A stretch of 43,592 nucleotides of DNA from an uncultured Alphaproteobacteria bacterium (GTDB taxonomy: Bacteria > Pseudomonadota > Alphaproteobacteria > RF32 > CAG-239): assembly GCA_934254675.1 (NCBI GenBank), contig CAKQLP010000012.1, forward strand, positions 1 through 43,592, in the 5' to 3' direction. The position numbers and the translations under genes are program-made. Under the pieces are notes generated by a model. That model was not told where the DNA came from, searched no databases, and saw only the letters and a program-made list of their open reading frames with translations. Below are positions 24,567 to 32,903 of this stretch, piece by piece; the stretch's first letter is position 1, and each line of letters starts with the position of its first letter.

Positions 24567-25649
24567 TTAAATTTTATTTATACATTTTAAGATAGAGCTG
24601 TCTCCGTATGAATAAAAGCGGTATTTTTGTTCAATGGCATGTTTGTATGCCGCCTTCATTCTCTCTGTTCCGGCTATGGCGCAAATCAGCATAAACAGCG
24701 TTGATTTAGGCAAGTGAAAGTTCGTTATAATTTGGTCGATGATTTTAAATTTATACCCTGGGGTGATAAAAATGTCGGTTTCTCCACAGAACGGATGCAA
24801 AATTCCTTTATCATCGGCGGCGCTTTCCAGCAATCTGACAGAAGTTGTGCCGACGGCAATTATTCTTTGTCCGTTTTGTTTGGCTGCGTTAATAATTTGG
24901 CAGGTCTCAGGGGAAATAACGCCATATTCCGCGTGCATTTTATGTTTTTCCGTATCATCTGTTTTGACTGGTAGAAAGGTTCCGGCGCCGACATGCAAGG
25001 TTAAGAAAACTCTTTTAACGCCTAAATCATCAATTTCTTTTAAAAGTCTGTCCGTAAAATGCAATCCGGCAGTAGGAGCTGCAACCGCGCCTTCATGTTT
25101 AGCGTAAACGGTTTGATAATCTTCTTTGTCATTATACGGATTCCATAATCCGGCCAATGGTTTGTCTCGTTTAATATATGGCGGCAAAGGCATTGCTCCG
25201 TATTGTTCTAATTTTTTAGCCAAATCATCAGCCGAGCAATTAAAACGAATTAAGACGCCGTCCTCGTCATTTTTTTGCATGACTGTCGCACTAAACGTTG
25301 AATTTTCGGCAGATATTTCGGCTGTATAAAAATGAATGGTGTCATTGGAATGTAATCTTTTAGCGTTTTTGATGAATGACCACCAGCAGAGGCCATCAAC
25401 AGGATGATATAAGGTTATTTCAACGAGGGCTTCCCCGCGTTTTCCATATAGACGAGCAGGAATTACTTTGGTGTCGTTAAAAACCAGAATATCGTTTGGT
25501 CGTAAAATTTTTGGCAAATCATAAAAATGCCTGTCAACAATTTTCCCTTCTTCTGATAAATCTAATAATCTGGAAGAATCGCGAGGGGTTGCCGGTTTTT
25601 TGGCAATTAAATCTTTATCCAGCTCAAAGTCAAAAATATCTACTTTCAT
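24567..25649 (-). CDS. queA: QueA, SAM:tRNA ribosyltransferase-isomerase
   Basis: Transfers and isomerises the ribosyl moiety of S-adenosylmethionine onto preQ1-modified tRNA to form epoxyqueuosine. DFELDKDLIAKKPATPRDSS, NDTKVIPARLYG, AAPTAGLHFTDRLL, GAGTFLPV and TNFHLPKSTLFMLICA are the family landmarks. The length of 360 aa is normal. TAGGAG precedes ATG 25649. Tgt or other queuosine genes are not in the window. The gene downstream is the GGDEF-like membrane protein. Confidence 0.96.
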   Translation of the reverse strand: MKVDIFDFELDKDLIAKKPATPRDSSRLLDLSEEGKIVDRHFYDLPKILRPNDILVFNDTKVIPARLYGKRGEALVEITLYHPVDGLCWWSFIKNAKRLHSNDTIHFYTAEISAENSTFSATVMQKNDEDGVLIRFNCSADDLAKKLEQYGAMPLPPYIKRDKPLAGLWNPYNDKEDYQTVYAKHEGAVAAPTAGLHFTDRLLKEIDDLGVKRVFLTLHVGAGTFLPVKTDDTEKHKMHAEYGVISPETCQIINAAKQNGQRIIAVGTTSVRLLESAADDKGILHPFCGETDIFITPGYKFKIIDQIITNFHLPKSTLFMLICAIAGTERMKAAYKHAIEQKYRFYSYGDSSILKCINKI

Positions 25650-25729
25650 CGAAACTCCTAGTTTTATAAAATTTTTTATTAGGTTTTATTATATACAGGA
25701 GTATAACGCAAGAAGTTTTTTTGTAAAAT

Positions 25730-25758
25730 AATAGACAATTTTGTATTATCTTTGTCAA
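25730..25758 (-). promoter_or_regulatory. Probable queA promoter
   Basis: On the minus strand TTGACA, 17 bp, TCTATT. The -35 lies within the left outer arm of the large inverted repeat. A further TATACT (25700-25705) offers a second, closer -10. Confidence 0.5.
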
Positions 25759-25823
25759 AATAAGCGGCTAAATACAAAATATTTAAGGTGTTGACGCTTA
25801 AATATTTTGTATTTTTTGACAAA
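25751..25823. repeat. Large inverted repeat between queA and the 860-aa gene
   Basis: The inner arms are a perfect 18-bp inverted repeat at 25770-25787 and 25797-25814 with a 9-bp spacer. The outer arms TTTGTCAAAA (25751-25760) and TTTTGACAAA (25814-25823) are also perfectly complementary, so a TTGACA faces outward on each strand. It may be an operator shared by the divergent genes or an RNA hairpin. Confidence 0.75.
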
Positions 25824-25830
25824 AAATATA

Positions 25831-25859
25831 TTGCATTAGAGCGTAAAATGCTGTATAGT
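25831..25859 (+). promoter_or_regulatory. Promoter of the 860-aa gene
   Basis: TTGCAT, 17 bp, TATAGT. The predicted start is about 35 nt before the ATG, which has AAGGAG at proper distance. Confidence 0.65.
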
Positions 25860-25902
25860 TGCAACATAAATAGAATAACTGTGTCAAAAGGAGTTTGTAA
25901 CA

Positions 25903-28485
25903 ATGGCAAAAGAAATGACGGTAGATGAAGCTGTTCGCATTATTAACGAAAGTTTTGAATTTGGAAATGACTTTGATGCGGCCGTAGAATACCTGAAAGA
26001 ACATGATGCCAATAATGGCGCATTAGCGGCGTTTTCTGATAAAAATATGCAGGATGTCAAAAAAGAACGCGCTAAGGCTTATGTGCAACAAGCTCTTGCT
26101 GAAGAAAATTTTGATAAAAAGCTTGATGAAGCTTTGTCCTTATTACGGAATGATAAAGACGTGCAAGACAATGTTGCTGAAGAACAGGAAATTTTTGATA
26201 AAGAAAATCATTTGGAAATGACGGATGAAGATGCGGTGTTGCGTAATGTTAAAAAAATTACCGATATCACGGATTCTATTTCTTATGAAACATTAAAAGA
26301 AAAAGAAGGTGCGGAAGAACCGGATGATTTGTTTGACACTCTTCAAGATAAAGTGGAAATCGTTGATGATGATAGTCAGAAAGTGGCAGACGATGAGGCG
26401 AAAAAATATTGGGATGCCTTGTTGGAAAGTGCTAAGCAACAAGCTATTATGTTACGTTCTGGCGATATCAGCTTTTTTATGAAGAAAGAAGATGAAAAAC
26501 GCCAAACATTGAAACGGGATATTAAAGATTTTGTTTCTATGGGAGTTGCCAGAGGCGTTGCCGGTAGCGCTATGGATGTTCCGTCTGAAAAAGAAGCTGT
26601 TGCCGGAAGCAAAGATTATGCCCAATATGTTAAAAAAGAGGCAGCTAAGGCTGAACAAGCTTTATCAAAATTTTTTGAAGAAGGTAAAAAAGTATCAATT
26701 AAAACAGGATTCTTTTTAACAGAGGCCGCCGAAACTTCTAAAAAAATGATGTCTTATGGCTATCGTTGGTCTCAAAAAGGGTTTAACCGAGTCGCTCAGG
26801 TGTTTTCTGAAAAGCAAAAAAGTTTTGAAGCTAAAATGAAAAATTTGTTCGGAAAGGCTTATGAAGTGAAACAAGCCGCGGTTGAACAAATTAAAAATAA
26901 TAAATGGCGTTTGGTTGCGGACACGGCGGCTACTGGTATTGTGGCTGTTACGGCCGGAACAGGATTGGCGTTACCGGTTGTTGCCGGATATGCTCTTTAT
27001 ACGGCAGCAGGTTCTTGGGTTTGGCCTTTAGCCGAGAAAAAAGCCAAGGCTATCCGCGAAGCTAAAAAATCGGGAAAAGATATAGCCGAGTGGACTGGAA
27101 TGAAAGGTTTGAAAAAAGCGTTTCATGAAATTAAGGCTAATGATAAAGAATATAAAAAATATAAAAACAGAGCTTATACAGGAACGGCTTTTGGTATTGC
27201 CGGTGCTGGCGTCGTGGCTGGAGTTGGAGCTGCTTCTAGCTGGGCTGTTGACAAGGCTGGATATATGGCAGCAAAGGTTGCGTCTTCCGTATTGCGTTCT
27301 ACTGGTTCAATCACCAGCCAATGGCTGAATTTAAGAGATGTTAAAAAAGATTTCAAAGAAGATCCATCCGCAGAGAACAGAGCCAAACTTAAACAAGCAA
27401 AATGGGGATTGGGTATTGGTGCCGCAATTGCTTTGGCTGGAAACTTATTAAGTTTTAATAGGGTGGTGGCCGCAAATTCAGGTGAAAATTCCGGCGGAGT
27501 TATGGACAAAGTTAAAAACTGGTTCCGTAAAGACGACAGTAATGCAGTGCCGGCTCCGGAAACAGAAGCTGGACAAGTTGCTCCAACAAATGAAAGTGCG
27601 GCAATGGTGAACGCTACGGCGGAAGACAGTGTTGAGGTTGCTGTGTCCGCTCCAGAAGCCTATGATGCGTCAATGGGTATCAGTGAAAAGCATTGGAATG
27701 AAATGCATGAGAAATTAACCGGTATTTATGAAAATCATTCGGCTATTTTTGGTAAAGAAAATGTTTCTTCTGCTGAGGCATGGGATAAAATGTATCAAAA
27801 TTTGGATACCGCAATGAAAGCGAATCCGGAATATTTTGGAAATATGACAAAGGAACAATTCTTGTATAAATACATGAAATTGGTTGAAAGCACTGAGCGA
27901 GTTACCAATGGTCCATCGGGGTATTTGATAACAAAATTGGATAAAGATGGTTTGCCAGTGTACGCTGATAAAGATTTAACCAAAGTTATGCGTGATATGA
28001 ACGCTATGTTAAACTGCGGCGATAAATTTAAAATTTCGGCCGAAGAAATGAATAAAGCTTTGGGATACATCGATGATAAAACGGGTCGCTATATGGGGCC
28101 GGGAGCTAATGTCTGTGTAACAAACAATCGCTATATCGGTGGTCGTGTTGAATGTGGTGATGATTATCAGAACGCTTGGAAACGTGCGGCGAGAAAAGTT
28201 GCTGCCCATCATGTTCCAACAGCTCCTAAACCTGTTATTGAGCCTGAACCGACTCCCGAACCTGTTCCGGAAAGAGAACCGGCGAAGGTAGAAGAAGTTG
28301 TTGTTAATGAAACACCTAAAAAACAACCAGTTCACATTGAAGAAGAAGTGGTGAATACTCAACCGTCTCGGAGAGGCGTTGTTATTCAAGAAGGTGCAAC
28401 GGATGGCAATTTGGATGTCAACAATTCTAAAGTTGGCTCAAGAAGCCGGACATTTAGAGTTCCAACTTCCGGCGGTCGAGAATAA
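25903..28485 (+). CDS. Large unrecognised membrane protein (860 aa)
   Basis: I do not recognise a domain. Residues 1-200 are acidic and helical (Asp/Glu/Lys-rich) with no signal peptide. Residues 200-335 are basic and probably coiled coil. Hydrophobic, Ala/Gly/Val-rich stretches lie at about 337-372 (AATGIVAVTAGTGLALPVVA), 426-450 and 500-517. Residues 550-770 form a soluble domain with three Cys (LNCGDK, NVCVTNN, VECGDD), then a Pro/Glu repeat (EPEPTPEPVPEREP, about 776-790) and a basic tail. AAGGAG precedes the ATG and a bidirectional terminator follows the stop. Glycine-rich TM stretches inside a charged cytosolic protein recall phage or secretion effectors, but that is only an impression. 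It is monocistronic. Confidence 0.75.
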   Translation: MAKEMTVDEAVRIINESFEFGNDFDAAVEYLKEHDANNGALAAFSDKNMQDVKKERAKAYVQQALAEENFDKKLDEALSLLRNDKDVQDNVAEEQEIFDKENHLEMTDEDAVLRNVKKITDITDSISYETLKEKEGAEEPDDLFDTLQDKVEIVDDDSQKVADDEAKKYWDALLESAKQQAIMLRSGDISFFMKKEDEKRQTLKRDIKDFVSMGVARGVAGSAMDVPSEKEAVAGSKDYAQYVKKEAAKAEQALSKFFEEGKKVSIKTGFFLTEAAETSKKMMSYGYRWSQKGFNRVAQVFSEKQKSFEAKMKNLFGKAYEVKQAAVEQIKNNKWRLVADTAATGIVAVTAGTGLALPVVAGYALYTAAGSWVWPLAEKKAKAIREAKKSGKDIAEWTGMKGLKKAFHEIKANDKEYKKYKNRAYTGTAFGIAGAGVVAGVGAASSWAVDKAGYMAAKVASSVLRSTGSITSQWLNLRDVKKDFKEDPSAENRAKLKQAKWGLGIGAAIALAGNLLSFNRVVAANSGENSGGVMDKVKNWFRKDDSNAVPAPETEAGQVAPTNESAAMVNATAEDSVEVAVSAPEAYDASMGISEKHWNEMHEKLTGIYENHSAIFGKENVSSAEAWDKMYQNLDTAMKANPEYFGNMTKEQFLYKYMKLVESTERVTNGPSGYLITKLDKDGLPVYADKDLTKVMRDMNAMLNCGDKFKISAEEMNKALGYIDDKTGRYMGPGANVCVTNNRYIGGRVECGDDYQNAWKRAARKVAAHHVPTAPKPVIEPEPTPEPVPEREPAKVEEVVVNETPKKQPVHIEEEVVNTQPSRRGVVIQEGATDGNLDVNNSKVGSRSRTFRVPTSGGRE

Positions 28486-28499
28486 TAGTATTGGATAGA

Positions 28500-28532
28500 A
28501 AAAGGGAGAAAATAAAAAGTTTTCTCCCTTAA
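28500..28532. terminator. Bidirectional terminator
   Basis: AAGGGAGAAAA (28502-28512) pairs with TTTTCTCCCTT (28520-28530); T-rich runs flank it on both strands. It serves the 860-aa gene and the converging prepilin-like gene. Confidence 0.85.
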
Positions 28533-28540
28533 ATTTTTGA

Positions 28541-29707
28541 TTATTTTTCAAATAGAAAATTAACACTAGCCTCACCGCTATTACCATAACCTTGACAAGC
28601 TTTAGCAGCTATATGCACCGGCATGGGGATAGATACAACGCTTCCATTCGGACAAGCTGATGCAAAACTATTTGTCCCAATTTCACCAGAACAACCACGT
28701 CCTGAGTTAACGCCGGCACTAGAAAATCCGTTGTCATTGATTGTTAAAGCCAAAAGTCCTGAAGATGCCGAAGAACCCCAGTCCATTGTGGCTAGAGCAA
28801 TGCAGGCTTCTGTTGGAATGGAAAAGAAATCTATATTTGCCGCGCCAAACTCATTGTTGTAGTTGGCAAAACCTGTTGCAGGGTGTGCCGAAATATAAAC
28901 AGAGCCGCCAAAAACATTTTTTATTGCGTCCCATTCCCCTCTACTTGCATTTATATCTAAGTCATCAGGAACAACCCCCATAGAAATAGCGTTAAGAATA
29001 TTTAGTCCTTCAAAATCTTTTTGCTGAATATAGAGTGTTCTTAAATTTGTGACAATCTGTGAAATTTGTTCCGCTGTCTTATTAATTTTAAATTGCATCA
29101 TCGCTTTTGAATAGCCGGCAATACCACCAACGGACAGCACTCCGATGATGGCCAAGACGCCGAGCATCTCAATCATACTTCTTCCGCACTGCACGCCATC
29201 TACTAGGAATTTTCGCGCTCGTGTACCTCTTTTGTACACGTCGCTTAAAAATCCCGTCGCATTTGGTGCACATTGCGGAAGAAGTCGTCCAGAGGAAACC
29301 GCGTGTAGCGGCGCATCTAAAGCGGTTTTACGCTGTCTCAAAAAATTCATGTACGTCTTATGTACATTAGGATTTTTCTCGCAGCTAGAAACCACTTTAT
29401 CTACACCACTCTCCGCGGTTTCAATACATTCATTTGTCTGTCTGGTCACTGCTTGCGCTTTTCTCACTCGTGTACTACTTTGTACACGTCGTTCCAAAAG
29501 TGCGGCGCATTGACACACAACATCCAAGCCCTTGATAAGACTCTGTTCTCTGTCATGCTCGGGCGTGACCCGAGTATCCATAGGAGTGGATTTGACATGG
29601 ATTCTCGGAACAAGTCCGAGAATGACGTTTGCAAGGTGGTTGACATTCAAAGTGTGTTCGAGAATGACAGAGAACAGAATGTTCCGTTCCGACTCAAATT
29701 TTTTCAA
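28541..29707 (-). CDS. Prepilin-like protein with repeat-built N-terminal extension
   Basis: The C-terminal 210 residues are a type IV prepilin/pseudopilin-like protein: GRSMIEMLGVLAIIGVLSVG carries the cleavage Gly, Glu at +5 and the hydrophobic helix, then a globular domain with four Cys and a CIALATMDWG motif shared with the 35399-36370 protein. The first 180 residues of the open frame are translations of nucleic-acid repeats: a GTCAT-CTCGG palindrome (29552-29626) and three GTAC hairpins (29220-29240, 29349-29367, 29469-29488). The true start is uncertain. The frame stays open to the (CT)7 leader at 29771-29784, where loss of one repeat would join it to ATG 29808. Without that, only TTG 29707 or internal ATGs without ribosome sites are available. 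Confidence 0.65.
   Translation of the reverse strand: MKKFESERNILFSVILEHTLNVNHLANVILGLVPRIHVKSTPMDTRVTPEHDREQSLIKGLDVVCQCAALLERRVQSSTRVRKAQAVTRQTNECIETAESGVDKVVSSCEKNPNVHKTYMNFLRQRKTALDAPLHAVSSGRLLPQCAPNATGFLSDVYKRGTRARKFLVDGVQCGRSMIEMLGVLAIIGVLSVGGIAGYSKAMMQFKINKTAEQISQIVTNLRTLYIQQKDFEGLNILNAISMGVVPDDLDINASRGEWDAIKNVFGGSVYISAHPATGFANYNNEFGAANIDFFSIPTEACIALATMDWGSSASSGLLALTINDNGFSSAGVNSGRGCSGEIGTNSFASACPNGSVVSIPMPVHIAAKACQGYGNSGEASVNFLFEK
29220..29240. repeat. GTAC hairpin A
   Basis: CGTGTAC / GTACACG perfect 7-bp inverted repeat, 7-nt loop, inside the prepilin-like frame. It is translated in a different frame from the related hairpin at 29469-29488. Confidence 0.75.
29349..29367. repeat. 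GTAC hairpin B
   Basis: ATGTAC / GTACAT inverted repeat with a 7-nt loop, a diverged member of the same family. Confidence 0.6.
29469..29488. repeat. GTAC hairpin C
   Basis: CGTGTAC / GTACACG, 6-nt loop. The flanking roughly 100 bp is nearly identical to that around 36147-36166. Confidence 0.75.
29552..29626. repeat. Palindromic repeat element (GTCAT-CTCGG type)
   Basis: A 75-bp element that begins GTCAT and ends ATGAC. Each half contains its own hairpin (CTCGG...CCGAG), and the two halves are inverted copies. It resembles the small in-frame palindromic elements of Rickettsia and other alphaproteobacteria. Confidence 0.8.
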
Positions 29708-29713
29708 AAAGTG

Positions 29714-29823
29714 GCGAAAACCGTGTGTAGAAGCTTTAAAACGCTCTGAAATCGAATGTTTAGGATTTACAGAGAGAGAGAGAGACCTTTGCTGAGCTTA
29801 TTTTTCATCTTTCTTTCCTCTTA
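29714..29823 (-). repeat. Leader cassette copy 2 of 3
   Basis: Nearly identical to 1-110 and 36434-36543. It carries a ribosome site, ATG 29808, (CT)7 at 29771-29784 and a stop at 29767-29769. It begins within the T-run of the ftsK terminator, leaving about 20 nt between the hairpin and the ATG and no room for a separate promoter. Confidence 0.9.
29767..29808 (-). CDS. 13-codon leader frame with (CT)7 tract, copy 2
   Basis: MKNKLSKGLSLSL then TAA, read behind AAGAGGAAAG. With six instead of seven CT units the frame would continue VNPKHSISERFKAST and on into the prepilin-like protein ending at 28541, with no stop between. It is either a leader peptide or the 5' end of a gene switched OFF. Confidence 0.5.
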   Translation of the reverse strand: MKNKLSKGLSLSL

Positions 29824-29828
29824 AAAAT

Positions 29829-29862
29829 AAGGTTGATATTTCTTTTTCAAAATATCAACCTT
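29829..29862 (-). terminator. ftsK terminator
   Basis: A perfect 13-bp stem AAGGTTGATATTT / AAATATCAACCTT with an 8-nt loop; read leftward it is followed by ATTTTT. Confidence 0.9.
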
Positions 29863-29883
29863 AAATTAATATTCGGTTAAGGA

Positions 29884-32730
29884 CTAGTCCACACCGATGA
29901 CTTCTCTACGTCCGACTCTATCCGGCGGTGTGACAATACCTTCATCTTCCATGCGTTCAATCAATATGGCGGCTCGATTGTATCCAAGGCGTAATTTGCG
30001 TTGAATATAGCTGGTTGAAGCTTTTTTGTCGGCACGTACAATGGCAACGGCTTGATTATATAAATCATCATCTCCGTTTTCTTTACCCATTTCTCCTTTA
30101 TCAAAAACAGGCGTGTCTTTGCTGTTGAGTTCGCCTTCCGTCACATCGGAAACATACTTAGGTTCGCCTTCAGATTTGATAAATTCGACAACTTTTTCAA
30201 CTTCGCCGTCTGTGACAAAGCAACCATGAACGCGAATCGGGCGTAATCCTGAAGGCATGTATAGCATATCGCCCATGCCGAGTAGTTGCTCGGCGCCTTG
30301 TTCGCCTAAAATTGTGCGGCTGTCTATTTTTGTGGTGACATGGAAGCTTATGCGGCTAGGAAAGTTTGCTTTAATTGTACCGGTGATAACGTCAACAGAT
30401 GGCCGTTGGGTGGACATAATTAAGTGAATTCCCGCCGCACGCGCCATTTGTGCCAAGCGCTGGATGGCCGCTTCAACTTCTTTGCCTGCCACAAGCATCA
30501 AATCCGCCATTTCATCAACGACAATGACAATATATGGCATCGGCGAAGTGTCAACAATCTGTTCTTCATAAATCGGACGACCCGTTTCTTTATCGAATCC
30601 AACCTGAATAGTTTTTTTGATTTCTTTTCCAGAAGCTCTCAAAGTTGATACTTTTTGATTATATCCGGCAATATTGCGGACATTTAACAGTGCCATGGCT
30701 CGATAGCGATCTTCCATTTCCCGTACGGCCCATTTAAGCCCGACAACGGCCTTTCCCGGATCGGTGATAACAGGAGTTAACAGATGTGGAATGCCATTAT
30801 ACATTGAAAATTCGAGTTGTTTCGGGTCAATCATAATGAGTTTACACTGTTCCGGAGTCATCCGATAGAGCAAGGATAAAATCATTGAATTGACGCCGAC
30901 AGATTTTCCGGAACCGGTCGTTCCGGCAACGAGCAAGTGTGGCATTTTGGATAGGTCCGCATAAATATGCTGTCCGCCAATATCTTTGCCAAGCGTGACG
31001 TTTAAAATATTTTTACTGTTCTTAAATTCAGGGTCTTCCAAAAGTTCGCGTAACCAGACGGTTTGGCGTTTTTCGTTAGGCAATTCTATACCAATTGTAT
31101 TGTGACCGCTGACCACAGCCATGCGCACAGAAGCAACAGCCATGGAGCGGGCAATGTCGTCGGACAGACCTATAACACGGGCTGTACGCGTTCCCGGAGC
31201 CGGTTCCAATTCATAAAGTGTTACGACAGGTCCAGGTCGAACTTTAACAATTTGTCCTTTTATGCCAAAGTCTTTCAAAACAGTTTCAAGTTTAGCCGCA
31301 TTTTCTTTTAGCGTGTTTTCATCATATTCAATGTCAACCGAATCTTGAGGAATAGAAAGTAAATTGATATCCGGAAGTTTGTATTCTTGAACTGTTGGGG
31401 GAGTGTTTTTTGAAATTGAAGCAGAATTTTCAGAAATTTTTTCGGATGGAGATGCGGCAATATCTTCTGAAATATTATTTTGTTCGGATGAATGCGGAAT
31501 AGAAGCGGAAAACTCCGTTGTTTTTGCGGGCGATACTTCTTGTTGTGAGGCTTGCTGAGCTTTTAAACTTGTGTCATTAAAAGGTTTAAAAGTCATGTTT
31601 AAAAGTTCTTCTTGTTTTGGCGAAGAGGCTGAAGATTTAGACGATTTTTCGGCAAAGGAACGAACTCCTTCTGTTTTATAAATATCTTCAGGGGTTATTT
31701 TTTTGGAAAGTTTCTTTATATTTTGATTTGCAAAATCTCCGTCTTTAATAAAATCAAAGGTAGGGTTATAGCTATTTTGCGCAAAAACAGAAGGTTCATT
31801 TGTTCCGGTTTCCAAAGCCAAATTGCCCATGGAAACACCATTATTTTGATTAGGCAATTCAATTTGCAAAGAGTTATTTTGCTGTTTTGCTGTGATATTA
31901 CTTAAGTTTTCAGCAACTTGTGGAACAGCGTTATTGACTTTGTTTTGCGATTTAACAACATTTTCCGTTTGCCCAAAGCTTGGTTCCATCCGTTTAAGCG
32001 GCGGTAAATTATTTTTGTTTAATAGTTTATTTTGCAAATAACTTGGATTGATTTCTTTAAACTCATTAAAGTTTTTAATATTTGCCAAACGCTTGGATTG
32101 ATTGATGATAAGCAGTCCCAAAATTTTGCACAAATTTCCGATGCGTCCGGTAATTCTCAGCCACAGGGTAAAAGTGATACCGGCAGCAAAATTAAAGGAT
32201 AGAATACTGATAAATAAAATTATTCCTTCTAAAAGAAGAGTGTTATAGGAAAAATGCAGCATATTGATATAGTTATTTAAAGGACGGCTGATAATTCGAC
32301 TCCATTCTCCGGTTAAATTATACGGAAGATTGAAACGCCCCAAAAATGAACTGCATGTCAAATCTAAAAAAGAAGCAAAACATAAAAGACCGACAAGCCA
32401 TGCAAAGATTCTGATTTTGTATTCGGCAAATGCTTGATAGCGGATTAAACCAATTCCCCAAATGATTGGAATAAACAAATAAATGATAAATGCTAAGCCG
32501 AAAGAACTTAAAATAAAATCAGCACTGTAAGAGCCAAAGCGCCCAAGCCAGTTAGAAACGGAAACGTTTTCGGACGCCACTTTGTTGAATGACGGATCAT
32601 TGGCGTTATAACTCAGCAAACTTATGTAAATAAGCAGTGGCAATGTGAATAAAAACAAACCGATAAGCTTACACAATAGTTTTTGCCACCAATTTTTTTG
32701 TTTTTCTTTTGTTATTTTTTTCTTAGCCAT
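29884..32730 (-). CDS. ftsK: DNA translocase FtsK
   Basis: Septal DNA pump that clears and aligns chromosome termini for XerCD recombination during division. Four TM segments occupy residues about 20-190. A Ser/Asn/Gln-rich linker runs to about 460 and is shorter than in E. coli. The motor follows: Walker A AGTTGSGKSVGVN near residue 603, Walker B VIVVDEMADLM near 735, and MSTQRPSVDVITGTIKANFP. The gamma winged-helix domain at the C terminus (YIQRKLRLGYNRAAILIERM) reads KOPS sites. GAGGATG precedes the ATG. The length of 948 aa is normal for the family. It is monocistronic with a strong terminator. Confidence 0.96.
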   Translation of the reverse strand: MAKKKITKEKQKNWWQKLLCKLIGLFLFTLPLLIYISLLSYNANDPSFNKVASENVSVSNWLGRFGSYSADFILSSFGLAFIIYLFIPIIWGIGLIRYQAFAEYKIRIFAWLVGLLCFASFLDLTCSSFLGRFNLPYNLTGEWSRIISRPLNNYINMLHFSYNTLLLEGIILFISILSFNFAAGITFTLWLRITGRIGNLCKILGLLIINQSKRLANIKNFNEFKEINPSYLQNKLLNKNNLPPLKRMEPSFGQTENVVKSQNKVNNAVPQVAENLSNITAKQQNNSLQIELPNQNNGVSMGNLALETGTNEPSVFAQNSYNPTFDFIKDGDFANQNIKKLSKKITPEDIYKTEGVRSFAEKSSKSSASSPKQEELLNMTFKPFNDTSLKAQQASQQEVSPAKTTEFSASIPHSSEQNNISEDIAASPSEKISENSASISKNTPPTVQEYKLPDINLLSIPQDSVDIEYDENTLKENAAKLETVLKDFGIKGQIVKVRPGPVVTLYELEPAPGTRTARVIGLSDDIARSMAVASVRMAVVSGHNTIGIELPNEKRQTVWLRELLEDPEFKNSKNILNVTLGKDIGGQHIYADLSKMPHLLVAGTTGSGKSVGVNSMILSLLYRMTPEQCKLIMIDPKQLEFSMYNGIPHLLTPVITDPGKAVVGLKWAVREMEDRYRAMALLNVRNIAGYNQKVSTLRASGKEIKKTIQVGFDKETGRPIYEEQIVDTSPMPYIVIVVDEMADLMLVAGKEVEAAIQRLAQMARAAGIHLIMSTQRPSVDVITGTIKANFPSRISFHVTTKIDSRTILGEQGAEQLLGMGDMLYMPSGLRPIRVHGCFVTDGEVEKVVEFIKSEGEPKYVSDVTEGELNSKDTPVFDKGEMGKENGDDDLYNQAVAIVRADKKASTSYIQRKLRLGYNRAAILIERMEDEGIVTPPDRVGRREVIGVD

Positions 32731-32845
32731 TTCATCCTCAAAATCTATACGTAAATATTGGCTAAAGTGTAGTGGAAAATGTTCAAAAAATTATTAAGAA
32801 TAAGCTTTAATAACATGTCTATGTTAATAAAAAAGTTCTAAAAAC

Positions 32846-32884
32846 TTGACATTTTAGTTGATAGGGCTATACACTCAGCGCTGA
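32846..32884 (+). promoter_or_regulatory. fabD promoter with a palindrome at the start site
   Basis: TTGACA, 16 bp, TATACA. A perfect 10-bp palindrome TCAGCGCTGA (32875-32884) sits where transcription should start, a typical operator position. Confidence 0.65.
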
Positions 32885-32903
32885 ATAAAAGGAGAATATT
32901 TTA

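Noticed and set aside
25679..26004. Leftward open frames across the 860-aa gene start
   Set aside because: They overlap the gene's promoter and ribosome site and have no features of their own.
29220..29488. GTAC hairpins considered as a CRISPR-like array
   Set aside because: Spacing is irregular, only short hairpin cores match, and no cas gene is near.
29145..29749. Rightward open frames over the prepilin cassette
   Set aside because: They lie antisense to the repeats; palindromes keep both strands open. No ribosome site or family pattern was seen.
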